In this document: in pieces, positions 1 through 7,173 of the stretch
Layout: each line of letters starts with the position of its first letter
Position numbering within the stretch: position 1 is the stretch's first letter
Source of the DNA: Myxococcales bacterium
GTDB lineage: Bacteria; Myxococcota_A; Bradymonadia; UBA4248
Assembly: GCA_004554395.1 (NCBI GenBank)
Contig: SFMP01000008.1
Coordinates: forward strand, 1-24,856
Direction: 5' to 3'
DNA length: 24,856 nucleotides
The notes under the pieces: generated by a model
Databases searched by the model: none
Seen by the model: only the letters and a program-made list of their open reading frames with translations
Told to the model about the DNA's origin: nothing
Program-made: the position numbers and the translations under genes

Positions 1-518
1 GCTATCAATTCTATTTCTAAACTCGATTCTACTTTTTCAGTCGATTCATTTTTTACAATCGATTCTCTCGGCGCAATCGATTCTATTGCTTCGTTCGATT
101 TTACGTCTTCAATCAATTCTCTTTTTTTATTCGATTCATTTTTTACAATCGATTCTCTTTCTTCAATCGATTCTACTTTTTCAATCAATCCTCTTTCTTC
201 AATCGATTCTACTTTTTCAATCAATTCACTCTGCACAATCGATTCACTTTTTACAATCGATTCACTCGGCGCTATCAATTCTATTTCTAAACTCGATTCT
301 ACTTTTTCAGTCGATTCATTTTTTACAATCGATTCTCTCGGCGCAATCGATTCTATTGCTTCGTTCGATTCTACGTCTTCAATCAATTCTCTTTTTTTAT
401 TCGATTCTACATTTTCAATCGATTCTCTCGGCGCAATCGATTCTATTGCTTCGTTCGATTCTCTCGGCGCAATCGATTCTATTGCTTCGTTCGATTCTAC
501 ATTTTCAATCGATTCCGT
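1..518. repeat. 18-bp tandem repeat array (about 29 units) coding for hexapeptides
   Basis: Units of 18 bp begin TCGATTC or TCAATTC on the plus strand, for example TCGATTCTCTCGGCGCAA and TCGATTCTATTGCTTCGT. The period keeps one minus-strand frame open throughout, giving E-S-(I/N/L)-x-x-x hexapeptides rich in Glu, Lys and Arg. Positions 1-137 recur at 271-407 (offset 270 bp, 15 units) with one difference that I could see (101 versus 371), so a block of units was duplicated recently. The array extends past the left edge. Confidence 0.95.
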
Positions 519-1124
519 TCTGTCGTTCATCTGCGTTCGAACGATCGGTTTCGTTTCGCATGCCAATATATCGCGATATGGCATTAAATCGGCTTCGACG
601 AGCACTTCGCCCAACATGATATGCGACCCCAATGTCGGGTGTATGACCATGCGATTGAACCCAATATGGCCCATTCCAGCCCTCACCGCCCACTCGCGTT
701 CCAATATCGGCGCCGTATCGATACATATACGCCACGCCCCTAGCTGTATCGAATCCGATAAAAAGTCGCAAAGACGCGCCAAGCGTTCTCGGAGCACTTT
801 GTGATAATCGCCGCATACGCAATAACGCGCAAAACCGCCTGCAATGGCACAATCGGGCATTTCGTCGAGCGCCACAGCGCACGAAACGATCGTCTTAGGT
901 CGATCGCCGACGCCAAGACCATCGAAATGCGAACGACAAGAGGCGTTCCGAGCGAGGTAGGCTAAATTTGGGACAGATTGGAGTGCGATGCCGTCGAGGG
1001 AGCGGTAGGTGAGCGATTCGCCCACGCGTGCCAAGCCAACGGCATCGATGCCGACCGATGCGAGGAACGCGCGATACGAAGCGGCAAAACCGCTTGGCAA
1101 TGCGCTCAATAACGCAATCGACAT
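1..1124 (-). CDS. queG: Epoxyqueuosine reductase (QueG) N-terminal half followed by hexapeptide repeat array; partial, runs off left edge
   Basis: QueG reduces epoxyqueuosine to queuosine in tRNA, using cobalamin and two [4Fe-4S] clusters. I read this frame by hand from the ATG at 1124-1122. It stays open to the window edge (at least 374 codons), which explains why a stop-to-stop search would miss it. Residues 1-198 resemble the DUF1730/catalytic domain: GDYHKVLRERL (about 105-115), DTAPILER (136-143, whose Asp corresponds to the proposed general acid of E. coli QueG), RAGMGHIGFN (148-157) and GSHIMLGEVLVEADL just after. The usual GKN is GFN here. In normal QueG the first Cys-rich ferredoxin motif follows within about 20 residues. 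Here residues 202-374 are instead tandem hexapeptides such as ESIENV, ESNEAI and ESIAPR. The ATG directly abuts the TAG of the pilin gene. Any Fe-S domains must lie outside the window, so I cannot tell whether the enzyme is intact. Confidence 0.85.
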   Translation of the reverse strand, partial: MSIALLSALPSGFAASYRAFLASVGIDAVGLARVGESLTYRSLDGIALQSVPNLAYLARNASCRSHFDGLGVGDRPKTIVSCAVALDEMPDCAIAGGFARYCVCGDYHKVLRERLARLCDFLSDSIQLGAWRICIDTAPILEREWAVRAGMGHIGFNRMVIHPTLGSHIMLGEVLVEADLMPYRDILACETKPIVRTQMNDRTESIENVESNEAIESIAPRESNEAIESIAPRESIENVESNKKRELIEDVESNEAIESIAPRESIVKNESTEKVESSLEIELIAPSESIVKSESIVQSELIEKVESIEERGLIEKVESIEERESIVKNESNKKRELIEDVKSNEAIESIAPRESIVKNESTEKVESSLEIELI

Positions 1125-1781
1125 CTAATGTCCGCCACCGCCAGCGGCAGCGGCACCGCCAGCCTCTGGAGCCGCCGCGTTATTGCAGACCGTCAAGCGA
1201 CTCTGGGCGTGTCCCACAACGGCATCGGGCGCGAGTTCCACCATTGCCGCCGAAACGACCGAACCATTGGGGCAACCGACGACGCTCCAAGTACGCGAAT
1301 TCGTCGGCGATAACGGCATGGCAGCCGTCGCCATAAACCTCCGCGATCCGATATTTCCTGAAACTCCCTGCAACGAAACGGGATCGGCCGACGAATAGCC
1401 ATATTGGTAGACGTGCGACCCAGAGCTATCGAATTTGAGATCTTTCCACCCATCTTGTTTGAGGTCGTCGGCCGTTATCGGCTTTCGCTCGCCAATCGTC
1501 ATCGTCCCTTGCGGAACGTATGTCCAACCACTCGTTGGATACACGTATTGTGCCTTCCTAAATGGGTCATTGGCGAGCAAATGCGGCGTGTGGTAATACA
1601 AAACGGCACTATCCGAAATGGCCTTGAGCTTCTCGACCGCCTCGGCATCTTTGCTCTCGTCGATGTAGTGCGTAAACGCCGGAATCGCAATCGCCGCCAA
1701 TATCCCAATAATCGCCACGACGATCATCAATTCGACGAGCGTAAACCCCGCTCGCATGTTCTGCTTCTCTATCTTGCGCAT
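1125..1781 (-). CDS. Type IV pilin-like protein, class III signal peptide
   Basis: This 218-residue protein is a pilin or pseudopilin subunit. It has a short basic leader ending G12|F13, the type IV pre-pilin processing site, followed by FTLVELMIVVAIIGILAAIAI with Glu at mature position 5. That is the classical N-terminal helix that anchors the subunit and packs in the fibre core. The globular part (about 60-200) has two Cys (VGCPN and TVCNN) that could form a D-loop disulfide. The C-terminus is an unusual Ala/Gly tail ending GGGGH. A strong ribosome site (GGAGGT, then AGAT, then ATG) supports the start at 1781. queG begins at the next base after its TAG. The neighbouring 190-residue membrane protein upstream may belong to the same transcript. 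PilA-like is most likely, but the sequence cannot separate a major pilin from a minor pilin. Confidence 0.93.
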   Translation of the reverse strand: MRKIEKQNMRAGFTLVELMIVVAIIGILAAIAIPAFTHYIDESKDAEAVEKLKAISDSAVLYYHTPHLLANDPFRKAQYVYPTSGWTYVPQGTMTIGERKPITADDLKQDGWKDLKFDSSGSHVYQYGYSSADPVSLQGVSGNIGSRRFMATAAMPLSPTNSRTWSVVGCPNGSVVSAAMVELAPDAVVGHAQSRLTVCNNAAAPEAGGAAAAGGGGH

Positions 1782-1908
1782 ATCTACCTCCGAAGAAGCC
1801 CCAAAACTCCGCCATTTTAACGCATTCTACGCCAAACGCAAAATGCGAATCGCCCCCGTCGCCCCAGCCAACTCAAAAAACGCTAAGTCGCGACGAAGGT
1901 CTATGCCA

Positions 1909-2481
1909 CTAATCGAGGTCCATATCGCGGTCGCCCGTGTTAATCGTGCGGAACGAACGTACCGACTGATTATACGCCTTCACGAAATCGGGGTCTGCCG
2001 TCAAATCGATGCGCCACACGCCACCATTGCGATACAGCGTGTAATTCTTCTGCCGCTCTTTATTTCGCTCTTTGTCGAAATACACGATTTCGACCTTCGC
2101 CTTGCCATCGATCATATAATCCAAAAACTTCGTCGAAGTCTTGCGCACCTCGAACCCGCCCTGCTTCGACATGCGCTCCATCAAAGTCTCCCACGTCCAA
2201 AACAGCTCCGACTTTTCATTCGCCGACGTCGACCCCAAATCGCGATTCAAGTTGCTGTCGTGCATCGCCTGCATCTTCTCTTGGATGTCTTTCGTAAACG
2301 TGCGCTTAAACCCCTTCAAATCGTGCTGTTGCGCCGCATAAATCGCATCGTCGAGCACGCCATCGGGCAGCCGCACAAAATCGCGCGGCGTCAGTCGCAT
2401 AAAAAACAAGTACAGCGCAATGAGCCCAACGAGCAAAATGACGCCACCCACGGCCTTGAGCCACTTTGGAATAAACTGCAT
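1909..2481 (-). CDS. Hypothetical single-pass membrane protein, 190 aa
   Basis: I do not recognise a named family. Residues 1-9 are short and basic, residues about 10-27 form one hydrophobic helix (AVGGVILLVGLIALYLFF), and the remaining roughly 160 residues should be periplasmic or extracytoplasmic. The soluble part alternates charged helices with a strand-like C-terminal half (KVEIVYFDKE, NYTLYRNGGVWRIDLT), a pattern reminiscent of NTF2-like or DUF4878-type lipoprotein domains; this is only a fold-level guess. The start is supported by AAGGAG six bases before the ATG. The gene lies 127 bp upstream of the pilin gene on the same strand. A shared role with the pilus is possible but not shown. 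Confidence 0.8.
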   Translation of the reverse strand: MQFIPKWLKAVGGVILLVGLIALYLFFMRLTPRDFVRLPDGVLDDAIYAAQQHDLKGFKRTFTKDIQEKMQAMHDSNLNRDLGSTSANEKSELFWTWETLMERMSKQGGFEVRKTSTKFLDYMIDGKAKVEIVYFDKERNKERQKNYTLYRNGGVWRIDLTADPDFVKAYNQSVRSFRTINTGDRDMDLD

Positions 2482-2518
2482 CGAAATCTCCTTTCGCTTT
2501 AACGTTTCGTGTTTGGGC

Positions 2519-2655
2519 GCGCCCTATTGCCTACGGCAATACGGGCTTTTGTCGCCCTATTTCGCTATCGCTCAATACGGGCTTTTGTCGCCCTATTTCG
2601 CTATCGCTCAATACGGGCTTTTGTCGCCCTATTTCGCTATCGCTCAATACGGGCT
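2519..2655. repeat. Dispersed hairpin repeat, locus A: one 26-bp hairpin plus three 36-bp tandem copies
   Basis: A hairpin at 2521-2546 (GCCCTATTGCC, TAC loop, GGCAATACGGGC) is followed by three copies of an imperfect hairpin unit starting at 2554, 2590 and 2626 (period 36). Each reads GCCCTATTTCGCTATCGCTC then AATACGGGC. Related elements occur at 12776-12866 and 17195-17520. Together with the hairpins further right, they fill most of the 363-bp gap between the genes at 1909-2481 and 2845-4761. No gene is evident there. Confidence 0.9.
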
Positions 2656-2748
2656 CTGGCTACGCCTATGTGCTCGTGCCCTGCTAGGGCACTTGCGCGC
2701 ATACGGCTACGCATGCGCCGCATTGCCATGGCTGGCAATACGGCAAAG

Positions 2749-2810
2749 GGCGTATGCTACGCATACGCCCCCCGATATACCCACCAAGAGGCGTATGCGC
2801 AGCATACGCC
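2749..2810. repeat. Twin hairpins with identical 9-bp stems
   Basis: Two perfect hairpins share the stem GGCGTATGC/GCATACGCC. They lie at 2749-2769 (loop TAC) and 2790-2810 (loop GCA). They fall just downstream, in the transcription sense, of the 638-residue lipoprotein gene. They could act as a transcript 3' end, an RNase barrier or a REP-like element, but there is no clear T-run. Confidence 0.8.
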
Positions 2811-2844
2811 TCCATTATACCATATTTCCTAGCGATAAAAAAAC

Positions 2845-4761
2845 TTAGTTCACCTTACCGCTACCACCCGTTGCAAAATCCGTCGACACTTGCGTTTCGG
2901 TACATTTCCATTGGAAGTTGTCGATAATAACTGATGAATCAAGTACCTGATCGCCCGTATCCCAGATGTAGAAGTCGAGATTAAAGATTTCGCCAGGTAC
3001 GACAGGCGCTTGCGTCGTCAACCAAGCCGTGCCACCTCCGCGTTTTCCCGAGGTATAATCATTCGAAGAAGCATAGTAATTCTCATAATACGCCGCCAAA
3101 TCGTCCGATCCATCGACACATCCCGTGCCACACGTGTTCGCATTCGGATCGCATGCCATCACAGCAGGACATCCATTTTGTGAACTAGCAAACGGTAACC
3201 TACATTTGGGATTTGCACACGTCGTAAAGAAGGCGTTATTGACCGAAACGGGATTGCCCGCTTTGTCGAACGATATATTGCCATCGGGATTGACGCCTGC
3301 GATCGGTTTGCCCGATTCGTCGGTCAGGAGCGTCAAGAAGAAATCATTGAAGCGCGAACAAACATAATACGGATATTCGCGCGAGAAAAAGCGGAAGTCG
3401 AAGCTAAAGCCTTGGGCATTCTTTGGCGCACGCATCTTGATATGCAAATGAACGGAATCGTTAATGGTATCAGAAGAATCACAATCTTTGTGCGATTGCA
3501 AATGTTCATTGTGTGCCGAATAATACGGTTCTGGTATTTTGTGCCCGCCACCAATGTGAAGATCCCCCTGACGCTCCATATTCTTTGCATCTGCGGCAAC
3601 CCCAGACGATAATATGATAAACGAATTGCCCTCGCGCGGCGCGATGCGCTTCACGCCATTGACGTCATACATGCCATCGACGACGTTGACTTGTCGCGGA
3701 TCGGGGTTTGTCGCGAGCCCCGATTGCAATACTTTGATTTCGACAATTCCGCCTTCGTCGGGCGCTTCATGACTTCCGATATTATCTAAACACATGTCGA
3801 GTGCATTGACGATTTCTCGAAGCCCCGTCTCCGCAAATGTATTCTGTCCATCGTTATATTTCCAATTGCCGAGATCGCTACACGAACGAGTTTTCATTTT
3901 GCAATCGGCGACGACGACAGCCGTTTGATCGCCGCATTGCGGTGCATCGTCGGGATCGATGTTCCCGTCGCAGTTATCGTCGAGCCCGTTGCCTTTGCAT
4001 TCTATTTGCTCTGGATGGATGAGTTCGGGGCGATCGGTATCGCACATGTGTATATTGTCGCAACAATCCCAAATCTTCGAGCCATCGGGCGTACAAATCG
4101 TAAAGCCATCGCCATCTTCGTCTTGAATGGCATCGGGAATGCCATTGCAATCGAGGTCGAGATCGGGTCGCGATGGGTCGCAAACGTAGTCATAGTTCGG
4201 CATCACCATGCCAATGCACTCACTTCCCCATCGATAATTGCCATCATTCCCCATCACGCATTCGAAATGCCCTGCTCTACACACGCCGCGATCGATTTCT
4301 TCAGGGGCACCAAAATAACACTCCATCGTATCGCCTGGGGCACATATACATTCGCCATACGTGTCGCAAATGCCGTCGCCATTGCAGTCGCTATTGCCTT
4401 CGGCGCATTCACATTTGCCCTCGACGCATTGCGAGTATTCATTGCAAGCATGGTTGCAAGCGCCGCAATGTGCGTTCGACGTCTTCAAATCGACGCCTTC
4501 GCATGAGTCGCTCCCCATCTGCGTTCCGCCGCCCGTATTCCCAGAGTTCCCAGAGTTTCCCGTATTCCCAGAGTTTCCTGAGTTTTCCGTGTTATCCGTG
4601 TTGCCCGTGTTACCCGAGTTCCCAGAGTTCCCCTTATCGCCGCCATTATTCTCGAAGCCATCATCTTCCGAAATGGTCTTGTCGCCATCGTTACATGCAC
4701 AAATCGCCATTGTGCCTGCAAATAAAGCCGCCCATAAGGCAATGCGTCTCGTAGCAAACAT
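2845..4761 (-). CDS. Choice-of-anchor-L type lipoprotein with MopE-like Cys/Asp motifs (paralogue 2)
   Basis: This 638-residue secreted lipoprotein has an n-region (RR) and a hydrophobic segment ending ICAC, with acylated Cys23. It continues with a Gly/Asn/Ser/Thr low-complexity linker (about 43-80, repeats of GNS/GNT). A Cys-rich block follows (87-175, with HCGACNHAC and CECAEGNSDCNGDGICD). Next are two Asp/Cys motifs resembling MopE-type calcium-binding repeats (DLDLDCNGIPDAIQDEDGDG at 201-219 and CKGNGLDDNCDGNIDPDD at 255-272). The C-terminal domain (about 310-638) contains GFSFDFRFFSREYPYYVC and FNDFF, typical of the choice-of-anchor-L family, and ends near a strand-rich VIIDNFQWKC. AGGAGG five bases before the ATG supports the start. 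The gene lies 62 bp after its closest relative (4824-6779), probably in one operon. A cell-surface or adhesin-like role is inferred; the exact function is unknown. Confidence 0.9.
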   Translation of the reverse strand: MFATRRIALWAALFAGTMAICACNDGDKTISEDDGFENNGGDKGNSGNSGNTGNTDNTENSGNSGNTGNSGNSGNTGGGTQMGSDSCEGVDLKTSNAHCGACNHACNEYSQCVEGKCECAEGNSDCNGDGICDTYGECICAPGDTMECYFGAPEEIDRGVCRAGHFECVMGNDGNYRWGSECIGMVMPNYDYVCDPSRPDLDLDCNGIPDAIQDEDGDGFTICTPDGSKIWDCCDNIHMCDTDRPELIHPEQIECKGNGLDDNCDGNIDPDDAPQCGDQTAVVVADCKMKTRSCSDLGNWKYNDGQNTFAETGLREIVNALDMCLDNIGSHEAPDEGGIVEIKVLQSGLATNPDPRQVNVVDGMYDVNGVKRIAPREGNSFIILSSGVAADAKNMERQGDLHIGGGHKIPEPYYSAHNEHLQSHKDCDSSDTINDSVHLHIKMRAPKNAQGFSFDFRFFSREYPYYVCSRFNDFFLTLLTDESGKPIAGVNPDGNISFDKAGNPVSVNNAFFTTCANPKCRLPFASSQNGCPAVMACDPNANTCGTGCVDGSDDLAAYYENYYASSNDYTSGKRGGGTAWLTTQAPVVPGEIFNLDFYIWDTGDQVLDSSVIIDNFQWKCTETQVSTDFATGGSGKVN

Positions 4762-4823
4762 GATATCCTCCTATCTGTTCAATGAAATCGACGTGTTTGA
4801 CGTTTAACGATACAACAGCATCA

Positions 4824-6779
4824 TCAGTTCACCGTGCCACTGGCGTCGGCGAAGTCGGTTCCGACCGTCGTCTCAGTACATTTCCATTGGAAGTTGTCGA
4901 TAATGACCGACGAATCGTAGCGCAAATCGCCCGTATCCCAGATGTAGAAATCGAGGTTAAAGATTTGCCCAGGCTCGACGGGGGCTTGTGTCGTCAACCA
5001 AGCCGTCCCACCACCGACTTTCATTTCGGGGTCGTCGTCGCGGCTCGAATAAAAATTGGTATAGTAGGCGGCCAATTCTTCGTTGCCATCTTTGCACATA
5101 TTGCCGCCGCACGACATGATCTGCTCATCTTGAGCCGCTTCGGGGTTTTCGGCATTGCACGTCAACATGGCAGGGCAACCGCTATTTTTGACGGGCATCT
5201 TGTAATTTCCACTACAGGGGGCATTCGTACACGTCGTAAAGAAGGCGTTATTGACCGAAACGGGATTGCCCACTTTGTCGAAAGATATATTGCCATCGGG
5301 ATTGACGCCGGCAAGCGGTTTGCCCGATTCGTCGGTCAGTAACGACAAGAAGAAATCGTTATAGCTCGAACAAACATAATACGGGTATTCGCGCGAGAAG
5401 AAGCGGAAGTCGAAGCTAAAGCCCTTGGCCGTCTCGGGTGCTCGTATCTTGAGATGCAAACGCACCGAGTCGTAGATATCGGCTCCGCCCGATGGGCAAT
5501 TCGGATGCGTTTGCAGGCGGTTTTCATGCGCCGTGCGATAAGGCTCTGGTATCGTTCCCCCTAGGCTGAGTCGTTTATCGTCGGTGCCATGCGCTGCGAG
5601 CTCGGTCTTTACATCGCCCGCAATCCCCGACGACAATATGACAAACGTATTGCCTGATCGCGGTGCAATTCGCTTTGTCCCCTCGACATCGTACATGCCA
5701 TCTTTGATATTGATCTGGCGAGCATCGAGCCCAATATTATAGACACTCGCCGGCGACACGCTATATTCGATGAGCCCTGGCAATCCCGATTCGGCAGTCA
5801 CGACGTCGAGGCAAGCGTCGAGCGCTTTGGCGAGCTCGAGGGCACCCGTGGCCGAGACGTTGTCTTGGTTTCCGTATGTCCACGACGACAAATCGCTACA
5901 ACTTCGATCTTTGATCTTGCAATCGGCTTCGACGACAGTCGTTTCGGTTCCGCATTGCGGTGCATCGTCGGGATCGACCGCGCCGTCGCAGTTATCGTCG
6001 AGCCCGTTGCCTTTGCATTCGGTTTGCCCAGGATGGACGAATTCTGGACGATTCGTATTGCACATGTGTTTATTGTCGCAACAATCATCGGCGACGAGTT
6101 GTTCTTCGCCAATTTCGTCGACGATTTTTTTACAAATTGCATACCCATCGCCATCTTCGTCTTGTTCGGCATCGGGTATGCCATTGCAATCGAGGTCGAG
6201 ATCGGGGCGGTCGATGTCGCAAATGTAGTCGTAGCTCGGCATCACCATGCCTACGCACTCGCTTCCCCATCGATAATAGCCATCAATCCCCTTTTTGCAT
6301 TCGAATACACCCGCTCTACATTCGCCCCGATCGATTTCCTCGGGAGCACCAAAATAACACTGCATCGTGTCGCCTGGGGTGCATATACATTCGCCATACG
6401 TGTCGCAAATGCCATCGCCATCGCAGTCGTTATTGCCCTCGGCGCATGTGCATTCGCCATCGACGCATTGCGAGTATTCATTGCAGGCATTGTTGCAAGC
6501 GCCGCAATGCGCGTTCGACGTCTTCAAATCGACGCCTTCGCAAGAGTCGGGTTTGGTCGTCGGATCCCCCGTATTTCCCGTATTGCCCGTATTGCCCGTG
6601 TTCCCTGTATTGCCCGAGTCCCCCGTGCTATCGTTTGGATTATCGGGTTTTGTCGGGTCGTTTGCATCTTGAGACGGCGATTTTTGCCCAGAATCGTCAC
6701 TGCATCCCAAAACACCCACGCCCAATCCCATCAGGCATATCGAACTCAAAATTGCGGCAAATCGTCGAGAATGACGCAT
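4824..6779 (-). CDS. Choice-of-anchor-L type lipoprotein with MopE-like motifs (paralogue 1)
   Basis: This protein has 651 residues from the ATG at 6779, which has GGAGG five bases upstream; an in-frame ATG 33 bp further upstream lacks such a site. The signal peptide ends VLGC with lipid-modified Cys26. The layout matches the downstream neighbour: a G-N-T linker, a Cys block (DSCEGVDLKTSNAHCGACNN), DLDLDCNGIPDAEQDEDGDG, CKGNGLDDNCDGAVDPDD, then the choice-of-anchor-L region (GFSFDFRFFSREYPYYVCSS, NDFFLSLLTDESGKPLAGVN). The two proteins are almost collinear, so they arose by tandem duplication. They differ mainly in the linker and in insertions around the second Asp motif and near the end (for example NAENPEAAQDEQIM). 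A promoter-like pair lies at 6883-6911. Surface location is predicted; ligand and function are unknown. Confidence 0.9.
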   Translation of the reverse strand: MRHSRRFAAILSSICLMGLGVGVLGCSDDSGQKSPSQDANDPTKPDNPNDSTGDSGNTGNTGNTGNTGNTGDPTTKPDSCEGVDLKTSNAHCGACNNACNEYSQCVDGECTCAEGNNDCDGDGICDTYGECICTPGDTMQCYFGAPEEIDRGECRAGVFECKKGIDGYYRWGSECVGMVMPSYDYICDIDRPDLDLDCNGIPDAEQDEDGDGYAICKKIVDEIGEEQLVADDCCDNKHMCNTNRPEFVHPGQTECKGNGLDDNCDGAVDPDDAPQCGTETTVVEADCKIKDRSCSDLSSWTYGNQDNVSATGALELAKALDACLDVVTAESGLPGLIEYSVSPASVYNIGLDARQINIKDGMYDVEGTKRIAPRSGNTFVILSSGIAGDVKTELAAHGTDDKRLSLGGTIPEPYRTAHENRLQTHPNCPSGGADIYDSVRLHLKIRAPETAKGFSFDFRFFSREYPYYVCSSYNDFFLSLLTDESGKPLAGVNPDGNISFDKVGNPVSVNNAFFTTCTNAPCSGNYKMPVKNSGCPAMLTCNAENPEAAQDEQIMSCGGNMCKDGNEELAAYYTNFYSSRDDDPEMKVGGGTAWLTTQAPVEPGQIFNLDFYIWDTGDLRYDSSVIIDNFQWKCTETTVGTDFADASGTVN

Positions 6780-6882
6780 CAGAACCTCCACATCCGAATC
6801 GCTAAAGCTCAAGAAAGAGCACCGACGCCAAAACCGCTCCGCCTACGCATCTGCGCGGCTTCGCCGTCGACAACTCCCCGAC

Positions 6883-6911
6883 ACTATAATGACTTATGCC
6901 ACAACTTTCAC
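6883..6911 (-). promoter_or_regulatory. Candidate sigma70-type promoter for the paired lipoproteins
   Basis: On the minus strand, GTGAAA (6911-6906) is separated by 17 bp from TATAGT (6888-6883). The -10 box matches 5 of 6 consensus bases and the -35 box 4 of 6. Transcription would start about 95 bases before the ATG at 6779. I see no gene in 6780-7173 apart from this and the terminators. Confidence 0.4.
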
Positions 6912-7073
6912 TACGATAGCGAAATAATCGACACAATATACCATTGCGTCTAATGTGTATCTACACCTAGCAATTCGGCAATTATTCCATCAAAATGAAT
7001 CGATGCGTTTTATTCCATTCAACCGCGTTTTTTCATATTCAAGACGGTGTCGAGATGCACAGGCGGGATTAAA

Positions 7074-7099
7074 GACAAAAAAGCATGCCCAGATGGGCA
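7074..7099 (-). terminator. Rho-independent terminator 3 of 3 (weaker stem)
   Basis: On the minus strand the stem TGCCC/GGGCA (7099-7086, loop ATCT) is followed after GC by six T and GTC. The stem is shorter than in units 1 and 2. A fourth, decayed unit without a stem (CCCGCC near 7061-7070) follows. Confidence 0.6.
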
Positions 7100-7100
7100 A

Positions 7101-7128
7101 GACAAAAAAACCCGCCCAAGCGGGCGGG
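7101..7128 (-). terminator. Rho-independent terminator 2 of 3
   Basis: On the minus strand the stem CCCGCCCGCTTGGGCGGG (7128-7111) is followed by seven T and GTC. It has the same layout as its neighbours on both sides. Confidence 0.8.
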
Positions 7129-7134
7129 ATTTTA

Positions 7135-7164
7135 GACAAAAAGGCCTGCCCAGGTGGGCAGGCC
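7135..7164 (-). terminator. Rho-independent terminator 1 of 3
   Basis: On the minus strand a perfect 9-bp stem GGCCTGCCC/GGGCAGGCC (7164-7143, 4-base loop) is followed by TTTTTGTC. It is the first of three consecutive terminator-like units after the response-regulator stop at 7174. Confidence 0.85.
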
Positions 7165-7173
7165 AATTGTGTT

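Noticed and set aside
86..619. Plus-strand open frame of 177 codons, Ser/Ile/Leu/Phe-rich, across the 18-bp array
   Set aside because: It is the complement of the in-frame queG repeat. Any frame of an 18-bp repeat without stops looks open, and no ribosome site precedes it.
505..882. Minus-strand 125-codon open frame overlapping queG
   Set aside because: It is another frame of the same stretch. The queG frame shows clear family motifs here, and this one shows none.
2509..2832. Plus-strand frame with repeated FVALFRYRSIRA peptides
   Set aside because: This is translation of the 36-bp intergenic hairpin repeats. The same elements recur in other frames and orientations at 12.8 and 17.2 kb, so they are not coding.
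5865..6953. 362-codon plus-strand open frame opposite a choice-of-anchor-L gene
   Set aside because: It is an antisense shadow of the Asp/Cys-rich coding region and shows the same Ala/Ile/Val composition as the shadow at 13.5 kb.
6780..7073. Gap checked for small genes or tRNA
   Set aside because: No cloverleaf, no ribosome-site-supported short frame; only the candidate promoter for the lipoprotein pair was supported.
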